A program made the translations under genes and the position numbers. From Vermamoeba vermiformis (lineage: Eukaryota; Tubulinea; Echinamoebida): a stretch of 64,000 bases of DNA. The stretch spans positions 310,001 to 374,000 of the forward strand of contig JBEWZL010000232.1 of NCBI GenBank assembly GCA_045837725.1, written 5' to 3'. This document shows positions 46,194 to 57,912 of the stretch, piece after piece. Every line of letters starts with the position of its first letter. The stretch's first letter is position 1. Under the pieces are notes generated by a model that saw only the letters and a list, made by a program, of their open reading frames with translations, ran no database searches and was not told where the DNA came from.

Positions 46194-48529
46194 ATGAAGC
46201 TACTTGTCGCAATATTACTAGTCATAGGAGTCTTTGGTAAGTCCTCGCATTTCCTTTTTTAATTGAAATTTGATTTTAAAATTTAAACTTGTTTAAAAAC
46301 CCAATCCAGCTTACTCCGAAGCTTTTTTCAGTTACCGTAGTTAAAATTAATAATAATAGTAATATTATTATGAATAGTGACCCTACCCTGCTTTGTTGCC
46401 GCTCAGATAGCAGACAATTTAATTTTCGAGCAAGTTGCTGTACTGCCTTTTCGTGGAACACCAGCCTTTGCATCAACAAATAGCAGCCGTGCTTATTTTT
46501 ATGGAGGAGCTCTAACTAAATCAGCTTACTTCGCGGATCTTGCCACAGGAAAAGTTTTTAATTCAACGGACGGTCTTTTTAATCTTGAAGGCGCTTGCGC
46601 CGTGATCAATTCTGTTAACGATATATTCGTAATGGGTACGTATAACAGACACTAATTGATTTATTTAAATCCAATTTCTAAATTTAATTTTTTTTCAGGA
46701 GGAGATCAGCTCGGCGATGGATCTGGCACTGCAGCGTTCCAATACTTGCAAACCGGTGCCGATGGATTTACTACCGCTAGTGGCATGCTTCAAACGCGTC
46801 AATATCATCGCTGCGTTTACGAGCCTGTAAAAGACCTGATCTACTCTCTCGGCGGCTACTTACAATCTCCGAGCTGGATAACGCTGATTACTATGGACTA
46901 TTATAAACCAGGTATTGGTTGGTCTGTTGCGCCTTATCCGATTTCGAATCCAGTGACCGGATTCGCGTTCATTTTGGACAACTCCCAAACCCTGTACATT
47001 CTGGGCGGAACTAACGAGTCTAACGTGCCCGTCGATTATATTCAAGTATTTAATCAAGACACTAGTGTTTTTAGTCGGCTACAAGACACTCTTGCAATTC
47101 CTCATAGCAACATGGGTACGGATCCAAATCCAGGCATAAATTTTTTTATTTCATGAACGGGTCTAATGTTATGATTATAGGTGCGGTACTAGTGCCCGAG
47201 TTCAATATGATCATATTGTGCGGAGGAGATGAAGCCAATTGTCAATATTTCCAGCCCGGCAGTACTCCCAAGACCGGTGTAATTACCACGAATTTGCAGC
47301 CATCCAATTTGACCTTCGCGCACGTGATTGGTCCAAATCTCTACCTCGTGCAAAAGACTGGTCAAATCTTAGTGGCTAAATGTGCCCTGGCGCTCTGTCC
47401 GCACGGCTGCATCGACGGAGTTTGTGCCGATGCCCCGACGCCCGTGTCAGTCGCGCCGTTCAGTGGCTGCGGCCAGTGCACTGGTGACACGGCGCTGTGT
47501 GTTCCTGAACGGGGCGTGTGTGTCGGTAACAGAGTGGTGCCCATCTTGCAGTGCATTGACACGCTGGACAACGGCAAGAAGAGAAGTCACTTCGCGTACA
47601 ACAATCTCGCGCCGGTCACTGTGAACATTGCCAGTAACACTGCCAACAATTTCATCGCGCCGAGTGGCACACCTATCGATAGTTTCACGCCTGGTCGCAG
47701 CTACTACTACCCGCTGGATGCCTTTACAGTGAGTCCTATTGTCATTGGCAATATTGTTCGAGTACTCACGCTGTTGAACACAGATTGACAGCACACCGAA
47801 CACAGTGGTCACGTGGTTTGTCGACGGCTATTTGATCTCATTTAACACCTCCGACACCTCGCTAGTCTGTCCAGACAGTAAGATTAATTATTACAGATGC
47901 TATCAATAACAATTACTAATGGCATACAGACGCCACATTCGGCATCAAAGTGTCGCCGGTACCATCAGACGTGCAAGCATTTCTCGACCGATTGAGGCAA
48001 GCTCTCGCCTCAGTGCTCGGCGTATTGGCCACGAGATTTCAAGCGGAGTTAGTGACGCAAAAGCGACAGAGCAATCTCGAAGCGGAGATTGAAGTGACAG
48101 TATCGAGCAGCGGTGACAGCACGGAGCCCTCGCCCGCTGAAATCGTCAGCAACTTTGTGACCAATCAGACCGCCGTTCAAAAAGTCCAAGAACAAGTCCC
48201 TGAAGTGCAAACTATCACTCCTCCCAAGCCGCTGCCCAGTACGTAATAACGCTCAATTTAAACTGCAAATATCTGATATTTTTCACAGCTGAGCTGAGCG
48301 GTCAAGTTGTACCTGGCGCTCCGACCGTTGCTCCTGGTAAGCACTTGTTTGCGATTGAATAGTAATACTGGCCTGTTCTAACAACTTTTTGCCCAATCAA
48401 ATAGTTGCGCCAAAAGTCCCTATCACGGCGTCTAGTTCAGTGAAAATCACCGAAAGAATTTTCTTGCCCATGAACGTACTGTGGATCTGCTTGTTCTCGG
48501 TGCTCTACGTGTGGATACAGTTTGGATAG
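46194..48529 (+). CDS. Membrane-anchored extracellular kelch protein
   Basis: A type I membrane protein, probably at the cell surface. Exon 1 (46194-46236) and exon 2 give a signal peptide, MKLLVAILLVIGVF then VTLPCFVAAQ. Kelch-like repeats follow (AYFYGGALTKSAYFADLATG, RCVYEPVKDLIYSLGGYLQS, TLYILGGTNESNVPVDYIQV, LVPEFNMIILCGGDEANCQY). Next is a Cys-rich, EGF-like segment (CALALCPHGCIDGVC, CGQCTGDTALCVPERGVC), a beta-rich part, then a region like a SEA-type fold (VQAFLDRLRQALASVLGVLA, LEAEIEVTVSSSG). It ends with a transmembrane helix (VLWICLFSVLYVWIQFG). About nine exons. The intron after DAFT ends at AACACAG, 8 nt before a second possible AG. Ligand unknown. Confidence 0.75.
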
Positions 48530-48747
48530 TGATAATAGAAGTGAATGGCGAAGTTGTGGAGTTGGTGGGAAAGCATTAGTAAACCCAAGCGGACTGATAG
48601 GTCTGTGGTAGAGTCGGTCCAAAAAACGAACAAACCAACCAATTGTTCGCAAAAAGACGCACTTACACCCCAAATAGTTGTTCCGTCCATTGAATCGATT
48701 CAAACAATAAATTTTATTTATTTTGAACAAGAACACCAACAGCACAA

Positions 48748-49053
48748 ATGGAAGCTAACTACCCTAAAACCGTAGAAGAATTGGTCGAAGATATGATGAC
48801 GCTTTATCAATTGAAAAAGCAGGGTTTACAGGCGAACAATGCTGGTAACACTATTTCCATCAAACTTCCGGAATTAGTCAGCGCACTTAACTTGCCGGGC
48901 ATTTACGCTATTTCAGCTGGTGCGAAGAACTTCTCCGAAATCGCCGATGCCAAGGTTAGCGAAGCAATTAAGCTTTTCATTCAAAAACTCAAAACTTTAC
49001 ACCCCGGATGTGTTAAAGTAAGTGATTGGACCATTGAAGTTATTTTCAAATAA
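48748..49053 (+). CDS. Small orphan protein, 101 residues
   Basis: Single exon. MEANYPKTVEELVEDMMTLY, then LKKQGLQANNAGNTISIKLP, FSEIADAKVSEAIKLFIQKL and a final SDWTIEVIFK. It looks like a compact soluble alpha/beta domain without signal peptide or membrane helix. The family is not recognised. It starts 219 bp after the kelch gene on the same strand. An overlapping 76-codon ORF from 48545 in another frame is more likely leader sequence. Confidence 0.55.
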   Translation: MEANYPKTVEELVEDMMTLYQLKKQGLQANNAGNTISIKLPELVSALNLPGIYAISAGAKNFSEIADAKVSEAIKLFIQKLKTLHPGCVKVSDWTIEVIFK

Positions 49054-49268
49054 TTAGGTAATTATGAGATAGACTAAAGTAATAAATTTTATTTGTTTTC
49101 ATCTTTTGGTTGGACGAAAAATTATTCGACACCTGACTGTATTTACGAGCAATGTTGGGTTAGACTGACGCACCCTGTACCAATTTTAACCGTGAATTTC
49201 AAAGTTGATGATAGTTTTACTTTGTACATTCATCGCAACATACTCGTAACGATTATTCAATCAAGATA

Positions 49269-50682
49269 TTATTTTTTGAAGTCAAACACGACGGCTGAAG
49301 CAGGACCTGGTCCAGTTTGGTAAGTGAAGTAGCGAGTGTTCGCACGAGGAGGGCCATAAGAACTTGAAACGCCTCCTATGATGCCTTGATGGTCTTGAAT
49401 GTAAAATCCACCGCTCCATTGACACGTGTTCAAGTCCCAAATATTCAAGATGCGATTTGTCATGGACAACACGCGCTGATTATTTGCATCGATGAGGTAA
49501 TTAGTATCAGCGTCAATAGTATTAGGGACCTGTAATAATCATATAATAAGCACCTTATTGTAGCATTCGAACGAGGTTTAAATTTACCGTTGAAACAATG
49601 CCGTTCATTTTTCTAATGTCAGCAATGTCGATTCTATTCCTGCTTGTAGCCACGACGCGATATTCGTCCAAAAATTTTGCCCAAGTGTATCGATGCACTA
49701 CATTAGTATCAAATAATTGACCAATCACTTCAAACTTGGCTGAATGCAATTGGATGCTGTGATCGGTTGGAGGATAACGATTGGTGGATATGAACATGTC
49801 GTTGAGGGGATTGACGTCTAGTAGCTCCGAGTCAATCTTTAGCACTTTTTGTGCAGGTAGTCGCTCGTCTAATGTATATACGTAACGGTCTGATTACAAA
49901 AAAAAATTAACGGATCTGCATAAAATTTAACTTTTGTCTGCTTACCGATGTATAGTTTATAATTGCAGCTATGCAAGTAATTAAATGAGTCGAATTTCAA
50001 TTGATGTTTTGAGATTAATTTGGTGCCGATAAACAGTTCGACTTCGTTTTGCATGACCACTGCCAGTGTGGGCTCAATCGCGTTCGAAGAATCAATAATA
50101 GCGACGCCTTGGGGCTTAAATCTCGCGCTGATCTGCAGGGACGATTCAGACAAATGATGTTTGGTCCTCGTGTCATCGTCCCAACGCATCCAAAAAAAAC
50201 CTGTCCTGTCGTAGTACCCGTATCCATATGTTTTTGCGAAAGATCCAACCACGATATTTTCATCCATCGCCTTAAACTCGCCGCCAATGACAAATTGACT
50301 ATATTTGCCGTGGTTCCATCGCGTTAGAATGCTACGAAGGAAGATCCGTTAATGACACTTTGACACTTTGACACTTTGACATGTCTTACGATGAATCGCG
50401 CCAATAGATCGACTCCCATGGAATAGATGCGTTGTCGGGTCTGCTGTGGATTTGGTGATATTTTCTCGGAAATTGAAATTTCATCAGTTGCTTTGCACCT
50501 GTTGACAGCGTTTTGAACCCAGTTGAGACGCATCTAAGTGCCAGCATGGAGTACATATCCAAATATAGTATGATGATCTCGATGATCTCTGTGGGCAGTT
50601 CCAAAAAAGGAAAAATCGTGTCCCCGACGAACTTGCTCAAATTCTTCGACTTTTGAGATTCTGTTAAACATTTCTTCAGCAT
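49269..50682 (-). CDS. F-box protein with beta-propeller-like C-terminus
   Basis: Five or so exons. The F-box lies at the N-terminus: FPFLELPTEIIEIIILYLDM and LALRCVSTGFKTLSTGAKQL. The rest is beta-rich with spaced Trp/Asp motifs (SILTRWNHGKYSQFVIGGEF, MRWDDDTRTKHHL, DVNPLNDMFISTNRYPPTD, NRILNIWDLNTCQWSGGFYI), consistent with a WD-like propeller. It ends SAVVFDFKK. The first intron (about 50390-50334) carries a tandem repeat of TGACACTT units. The start at ATG 50682 is just 21 nt from the stop of the upstream gene at 50704 on the same strand. Confidence 0.65.
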
Positions 50683-50703
50683 TACCGTATATAATTGATA
50701 TCA

Positions 50704-51953
50704 TTATAAATGTATACCGTAGATGACATTAATATAAGGGTACATCTGTTTGATAACTTGCGCCGGACTTGTTGATCGCAACGCTTTTTTGCTCTCTTCG
50801 TACACAGCTTTGTAAAAATCTGACAAATGCGAAAAAATAATTAATTTAATTAATTTTGTCATTATTAGACTATTAGTGTATATTTAATTACCGTTGAAGT
50901 CACTTAGTTTCACGGGCTCTACTTCGTACCACTCGAACTGTTCCAGCAGCGATGGATGCAAATATGCAAATGCAAAATCTGGTCGCGTGAGATCAATTTA
51001 ATGCGATTGCCTTATTTGGTAATAAATATTACGTGTAGTTACCGATGTGTGGGAATCTCAGCTTTGTTCGTTGCAAGAATTTCAAGCACCTTTTCAGCTC
51101 TAAGTCGAGCATGACCACTAACTCCGATAAATCACGTGATATTATATGACAAAAATCGTCTTTGTACGCGCCGTAAAGTGATTCTAAGAAATTATATCGA
51201 AATGGTCTGTAGTTCTTGAGCAGGACTTGAGTGACAACTGAATTGCCTAATCATATTTGTAAGTAACTGTATTGTCCGGACTAACGCAAAAAAACAGCGG
51301 AAATTAACTGCTTAGATCCGGTTCACAAAAGAAAAGTGGATTTAAATTTCTTGAGCCGGTGTACGATACTAAATTATAATGCATACCCTCTATTCTTTCC
51401 GACATCAGTTCATGCACGCTGATACGATGCGCCAATGCCGCTAACAACATGGGCTCTTGGATCAACTCCTTGAACGTTACGCGACGCACTTTGAACAGCT
51501 GGAAAATGCAATCGCGTGTAACTTGTCGCTTCTTAGTTGCAGTATTAAATATACCTATTAATCATGTTTATAAGTGGTGCTAAAAACGCGAGCGCATCCA
51601 ATAAACTTACGAAGACGCGCAAACCAACCAATATTGCTCAAATCGCTCGGAATATCGATGAGGCTATCGATATATTCTATATCCGTAGCACAATAGACTA
51701 ATAGGAGCAAAGCTTCGGTGCTCCATTGTGCTCGATCAGGACAGTTAAAATTCTAAAAGAAATTAAATATTTTCTACGATATTTCTCAAAATTATTTTGA
51801 ATGCGCCGTGATGAACAGTATAATGATTACCTTGGATAAATAATAGCTGGCCAATTTTTGAGTTTTAGATCCGAAATATTTGAATGAGAGTATTTCTGAG
51901 CGGATTAGCTCAAAGTCGTTGCTTAGCAGTGTCGATGGCGCTACCCAGTCCAT
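50704..51953 (-). CDS. Unknown helical protein next to F-box genes
   Basis: Not recognised. About six exons from ATG 51953 (MDWVAPSTLLSNDFELIRSE). Visible parts: WSTEALLLLVYCATDIEYID, IPSDLSNIGWFARLR, RRVTFKELIQEPMLLAALAH, then VVTQVLLKNYRPFRYNFLES, FCHIISRDLSELVVMLDLEL, FEWYEVEPVKLSDFN and KQMYPYINVIYGIHL at the end. It is mostly helical, with no signal peptide or membrane helix. The start MDW resembles that of the F-box gene at 54664 (MDWALPKEIL), but no F-box is clear. The stop is 21 nt from the next start, so the two may share a transcript, or an unseen splice may join them. Confidence 0.55.
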
Positions 51954-52248
51954 ATTGTATATATTTCAAGACCTCGCTAACTAAAAGAAATCCGTGTATC
52001 TGTGCATAACGCCAAGATAGTAAATGAATTTGAAAGATTTTTCTTTGGTCCTTATTTGGAAATATCTGAGAATTGAAGAGGTACCCCTTTCATTTTACAA
52101 TTTTTACTAGTAATGAAGCCGATGGTGCGATGCTGACGTAGTTCTTAAGATTGAGAACCAATAATAATAATATTGCATAAATTTTTGCAAATGCCACATA
52201 TCAGGGTCAGTCAGCATAGTAAGAGAATCAATACTACTATATAATTTA

Positions 52249-54664
52249 TTATTGCATCAGTTTATCACGAATAATAAGCCACTGATCGGCCGGTGTTGTA
52301 ACCTTCCACTTGCCGTCAATAATTCTTTCGTAGATTACAAAACAATCACCATAGGCTGACATTGACAGTCTCGTATACGGCACATATCGCCCGCTTAGTG
52401 GCCCCAAGACACGCTGAATTGTAATAGCTTTGTGATTTGGTGTTTTGACTTTGCCTTGTTGCAACAATTTTGTCGCAAATTGGTTGTGTCTGACGTCATC
52501 TTTCGGCTCCACGACATGCACTAGTGAATATCTGCGAGGACTAATTAGCTCGATTATAATAAGGAGCCGGCAACTATAACCCAATAATAAGGAATTTAAG
52601 TTTGTTGGTACCTTTCATCAGCAGTTTCATGAACGAGAAGTGACGAGTACGAAAGCAACGATGAAAATTTTTCGTACAATAAGCCATGAATAAGTTTATG
52701 AACCTAAATGCCATTATTAATCAGTATATATATATTATTATAGTATAGTACCTTAGTCTCGCCTGTAGTGCTCACTTCAAGTATTTCGATTGGTCGGTAA
52801 ACATCTTCGTCTCGAAAACTCAACACGCTCACACTATTCCCTTCATTACTCATCACAAATTTGCCATTATAAGCCTAAAGAAGTTAATTAATTAATGACA
52901 GCAATTTCAGATGCAAATATGCGACGCATTTTACCTGCATCATGTTCGGATTGCCAGATCCCACGACCGTAATGCAGTTCAAATATGACCCGTCATTAGG
53001 ATCAATGAACCAAAATTTTTGATTAATTAGCAGCGCTATAACGCCATTAACGAGATAAATATGATATACCTAATAAGGAAATTGTTAAATACTGGTAATT
53101 TGACATTTGAATTACTACAAATAACGGATTCATATTCAATCCTGGCTCTATTAATATCTTTTTTTCTTCTTTTGTGCGTAAGTTATAGCGATAGATATGT
53201 TGTTCGTCAACCGAAATCATCTAACAAAAATAAATTAATTATTTACGATAGATCCGCTGTTTTGTTCTTACCTCTTCGTAAGTCGTAATTACATTAACTG
53301 CATACACTTTATCTTTAGTGCCACGAATAACATCAATGCGTTTAGCACGTTCATCTCCCTGGTCCTGAGCAAAAAAACCAGTTAATAATTTTAATATTCT
53401 AAATATATTCTAAATAAATGTCAGTTTAATTAGCTTACTCTTAAAAACAAGTCATTGCCGCATATTTCAGCACTATAGGGTATAGGAAGTGTCTTTTCAA
53501 ACACGGTTTTGCCAGTCGATAGATCAAGAACTGATGTTATTGCGCTACATTTGTTATTAAATTAATAATTAATAATTATTTTGATGAAAACAATTATTTT
53601 ATAATGTATTAGCGTGCGCTTTTTTACCATTTGTTGTGATATTGAATATTATGAACTACCACCAAGGAAGATCTGGCATCATAGTTTTCTTTAAGCTCTA
53701 TTAGCTGACCTGTGTAATAAACATGATGTAATTATATACAATTAAATATAAACCGATCCACGTACGCGTCGCATTTGGAGCCACAAATTGTTTAAATTGC
53801 AGATCGTTGTTCAAATCGAACGGTGCATGTTCTAATGTAACGTCTCCATACGGCAAAGCATCACCGCTAATAGGCTATAATAAATATTAATAAATCGCTG
53901 GTACTAATGCCACTCGATGAAACTTCTAAGAAAGACAAGACTACTTACACCCGATACAACGTAGCTGCCAAAGAATCTAAGCATCGGCTGTGCATAATTC
54001 TGTATTCGAAGAAATCGTTAATATTATTACATTATTATTAAAACTATTAATTAGCTTGCGTACTTTAATTTTTTGCTTAGATTCGAGATCCCAAAGCTCT
54101 GTCTCGTGAAAAGCATCAAATCCGCGAGTATCTCTATCATATTAATTACACATAAGGTACCATTAACCTTGGTATTACTCGCGTCGCTCAATGGAGTTCC
54201 ATACAATCAAGCAGTATTTGTCGTACACGGAGCACTTAGCAGGAAATATGTCCTTTCCCCAATTATCTACTGCTGGCGCACGCGCTGCAATAGTTTCTAA
54301 CGTGAATCTATTTCATACATTAATAGATTTGCGAAGAGAGTTGTAATTTGTCGGGATCTACCTGCCAGCAATTAGGTTTTTTCTTGTTTCAACAAAATTA
54401 CGGACAATATTGCGCCAATTTTCATTGTCACTACGCTGATAATAATGTGGAAAAGCTCCACTGAAAGCTAAGTCCTATAATTAAAGAAAAATTAGGTAAA
54501 TATTTTTTAATTAATTAATTCATTTGTTTACGTACCTTCCAGAGTGATTCGTAGTTTCGCATCTCATTCCAATATTTATTAATTGAGAGCGCTTTGAAAA
54601 CGTCATTGCAGCTCAGATTCAAAAATATGAGCGCCAGTATTTCCTTCGGAAGAGCCCAATCCAT
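52249..54664 (-). CDS. F-box protein with propeller-like repeats
   Basis: About twelve short exons from ATG 54664. Exon 1 is an F-box (MDWALPKEILALIFLNLSCN, VFKALSINKYWNEMRNYESL); exon 2 continues DLAFSGAFPHYYQRSDNENW. Later exons give short beta-rich pieces (FVISNEGNSVSVLSFRDEDV, IEILEVSTTGETK) and a final exon with RRYSLVHVVEPKDDVRHNQF and ADQWLIIRDKLMQ. Probably an SCF adaptor with a beta-propeller. Exon boundaries in the middle are uncertain. Exons 1-2 and the first introns occur again, broken, at 57370-57747. Confidence 0.6.
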
Positions 54665-54858
54665 TCAATAACTTTATTTCCAACCCAATAACACGTTGTG
54701 AATTAGAGCAAATAAAAAATCAGTGGTGGCTCTGCATGCAACAAGATTTTGAAACAAAAAGTCGGATTCGGACAAGCCATTAAGTATCGGAGCAAGAACA
54801 TTAAAATTGAATATCAATTAGATTTAACAACTTTATTGTTTGGTACATTGTCTTGGTC

Positions 54859-57074
54859 TTAAATCAAAATAGCTAAAGCCATCATCAAACCAACACTAAC
54901 AGTACCCAAGGCAGCAGATGAGATACGTGCAGGGGTTCTTGACGGAGTTCTCGTCGGGGCAGCGAGAGGTGCAACAGGAGGCATCGGAGTTCTGTAATCA
55001 AAGTCCACAGCACGGACCAGCATGAAGCCTCTGTTGGTGTCGTTGACAATGCCGACAGCAAAGTACGACACGACAGTATCTGCGTCATCGTACAACGTGC
55101 CGTTGATAAGTGTAGCGCCGCCTTTGGTAGCAATGCGTGTTGCCAGTGGATTGCTGGCATTGACAGATGTGTAGCCGAACACTTCTGGATAGATGAGCGA
55201 AGCGACTGTCTGGCCATCGATGTCAAGCGTGACTTCGGGAGAGGTCGCGGAAGCATGGACTCCTCGAATGTAAGCAGTGCCTGCTGCAGGTTTGACAAAG
55301 TTATCGTTCAATTGCATGATTCTGGGGCTCAGAGCTCCGCCAATAAGTGCCGTGACGAAATTGCCAGCGTTAACGCGGATCGGACTGCGGAACAACTCTG
55401 TGTCGTCTGGGGCTGAGTGCACGCTCACTCGGTAGAGACCGGGAAGTACTTCTCCATAAACTGTGAAGTTCGTGTAGCTCATGTTTTGCACGAAGGGAGT
55501 GCCATCGATTTTGACGTTAACTGTAGGACCACCAAATGTAGCTAGGGCGTGGAAGGCACGCAAAGCTCCTGCACTTCCATATAAGGCATCGACACTCGGG
55601 AAAACAGTGAAAGTGGTGATTCCGTCTGAGTTCGGTAAACCTGCAGCAACTATAGTAATGACAGCCCCCGCGGGAATTTCCAACTGTGTTTGAAGAATGC
55701 GCGTCTGCGTGCCAGCAGCGTTGATAACGCCCGTGTAAGACCCAGCGGGAAGTTCAGCATAGCCACTTGCGAGGCCATAGGCAAGGTACGTAACCATGGC
55801 TACTCCGTTCACATAAACATCGACGGCGGAGGAGGTGGCTCCTGCGTGCATGATGCGCACACGAGAAGTTCCGTTCGTTGGCGCAGTGTTTCTGTCATAA
55901 ACAAGACGGCCCACGGGAACGGATCCGGTTTCGACAGGCACTGCGAACAACGTGGATTCAGTGAAGCCGTTCAGGAAAGCAGTGACGGAGATTATAACAG
56001 TGTTCTCAACTGCAACCGCGAGATCGTGAGCTCCCGCTGGAATGTTGAGGTAGTTTGTGATGTTCGTATACCTGCGGTAAAAGTAACAATTAGTTCGAGG
56101 ACTACAACGAAAACTACTGTCACATATAAAGTATGATATTATTATTCTATGGCGGGATTGTCCAAGCCAACCAAACTAAGGATCCACTTTCATCCGTAAC
56201 AGCATTTTTTCCGGATTTCAAAAATTTTAGGGGCAGAGTAAATTATTAAAGTTTACCTGATATTTCTGAAGAGATAGAAAAGGCTATCAGCAACGACGTT
56301 TACGACGAATTCCGCGGGAACAGCGTGTACAAAAGCCAAACGGGTTTCGATGGAGTAGTCGGTGAGTTCGTAGACGGCAATGTTTGGCAGTGGTCCTGCA
56401 GCGTCATTGCGACCGACAATAAGAACCAAATAACTTTTGAGGCTTTCGAACGTAACGGATTTGGAGATGTCGGGTGGGCTTGACGAACCGGCATTTCTTA
56501 CGTTAACAAATCCAGTTCCAGCGGTGCCTAAAGTAGGTGCAGATACGTTTGCATAGTCCAAGTTGTTAGCCAACGAAGTGAGTTCGGTTCCGGTTCCTAC
56601 ATCCACGTTACCAACACCAAAAGCGACGTGACTGACGGTAACGCGCGCCTGACCCGGGTCAAGTGGACTAACATTGTCGGCAATGCTACCCAACTGAACG
56701 CCTAAGTTGCTGAAGGCTACCAAAACGTAGGAAAGTTGGCTCACGACGAGAGTACCGTTTGTGTAAACGTCCGTGCCTCCAGCAGGCTTGACTTGGAAGT
56801 CGTATGAGTCATAGATAAGATAAAACCATTCGCTGGCATCCTACAATATTAGTTTAGATTCAAGTTTTGGTCACAAAGTCTAGATGCATCTTACCAAGTA
56901 CTTGATATTCCGCAAAGAATATGCGACGAAGCCGTCCTTTAAGAAGTATACGTCGAATGCAGTATCAGTATTAAAAGGATAGGCGTTGATAACCTTGATG
57001 CGACCGAAACTTTGGGCGAATACGGTTGCAGCGCCTATAATCAAGAACAAAGTCACCAAAAGAGTTCGGCTCAT
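54859..57074 (-). CDS. Secreted DUF4397 repeat protein with C-terminal anchor
   Basis: A cell-surface protein of unknown role. The start MSRTLLVTLFLIIGAATVFA is a signal peptide. DUF4397-like beta domains follow: GRIKVINAYPFNTDTAFDVY, VRIMHAGATSSAVDVYVNG with YAELPAGSYTGVIN, LRAFHALATFGGPTVNVKID, and YIRGVHASATSPEVTLDIDG. The end is Pro/Thr/Arg-rich (APTRTPSRTPARISS) followed by LGTVSVGLMMALAILI, a hydrophobic tail suited to a GPI anchor or membrane helix. Four exons. DUF4397 is common in secreted bacterial proteins; the introns and anchor here show it is a resident eukaryotic gene. Confidence 0.8.
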
Positions 57075-57369
57075 TTGTAAACTGTAGGTGTTGTTGTTGT
57101 GCTAAAGCGCGAGACAAAAAAAGAGGTAAACCAACTGTAAACGAATTAATCTGGACCGGTGTTTTGTACAAAAAAAGAAAAGTTATTTTTAGAGAGTCTA
57201 AAGTTAGACCAATTTTATACTTAAATTTTTACTGTTTATGAATGACTTACCACAGCCGCGGACTGCTGTCATTCGTGCGGCATGATATTGTGCTGTTACA
57301 AAACCGTCCTGTTAATACTTGTTTTAGCGTGGTGTTTCATTGTATAACAGGTCTATCATCCCGATCGCG

Positions 57370-57747
57370 GCAATAGTTTCTAATGTGAATCTATTTCGTA
57401 CATTAATATAATTACGAAGAGAGTTGTAATTTGTCAGGATCTACCTGCCAGCAATCAGGTTTTTTCTTGTTTCGACAAAATTACGGACAATACTGCGCCA
57501 ATTTTCATTGTCACTTTGCTGATAATAATGTGGAAATGCTCCGCTGAAAACCAAGTCCTGTAATTAATTTTAAAATTATGTAAATATTTTTTAATTACAA
57601 TTCATTTGTTTACGTACCTTCCAGAGTGATTCGTAGTCTTGCATCTCATTCCGATATTTGGAAATTTGAGAGCACTTTGAAAACGTCATTGCAGCCCAGG
57701 TTCAAAAATATGAGCGCCAGTATTTCCTTCGGAAGAGCCCAATCCAT
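57370..57747 (-). pseudogene. Broken partial copy of the F-box gene at 54664
   Basis: This segment repeats 54286-54664 at roughly 90 percent identity: exon 1 from its ATG, intron 1, exon 2 and part of intron 2. Similarity begins exactly at the start codon (sequence upstream of the ATG differs) and ends inside intron 2. In exon 1 one base has been gained where the parent has TCAATTAATAAATATTGG (copy TCAAATTTCCAAATATCGG). This shifts the frame and gives a stop within a few codons, so the copy makes at most MDWALPKEILALIFLNLGCN plus about a dozen residues. The DUF4397 gene lies between parent and copy, and both have the same orientation. A truncated segmental duplication is the simplest explanation. 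Confidence 0.8.
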
Positions 57748-57912
57748 CCTTTATATGCACAGTACGTCAATACTGATATTTTGCACGCATTATTTATCAA
57801 TTTTGAAGCAATATTTTGTGGTGGTCCAATCAAAGTGTCGAAAAAATGCGATCGTGTTACAAAACGAGATAATCTTAATACTGCGTTTTGATTGTATTCT
57901 CCAACCACTCTT

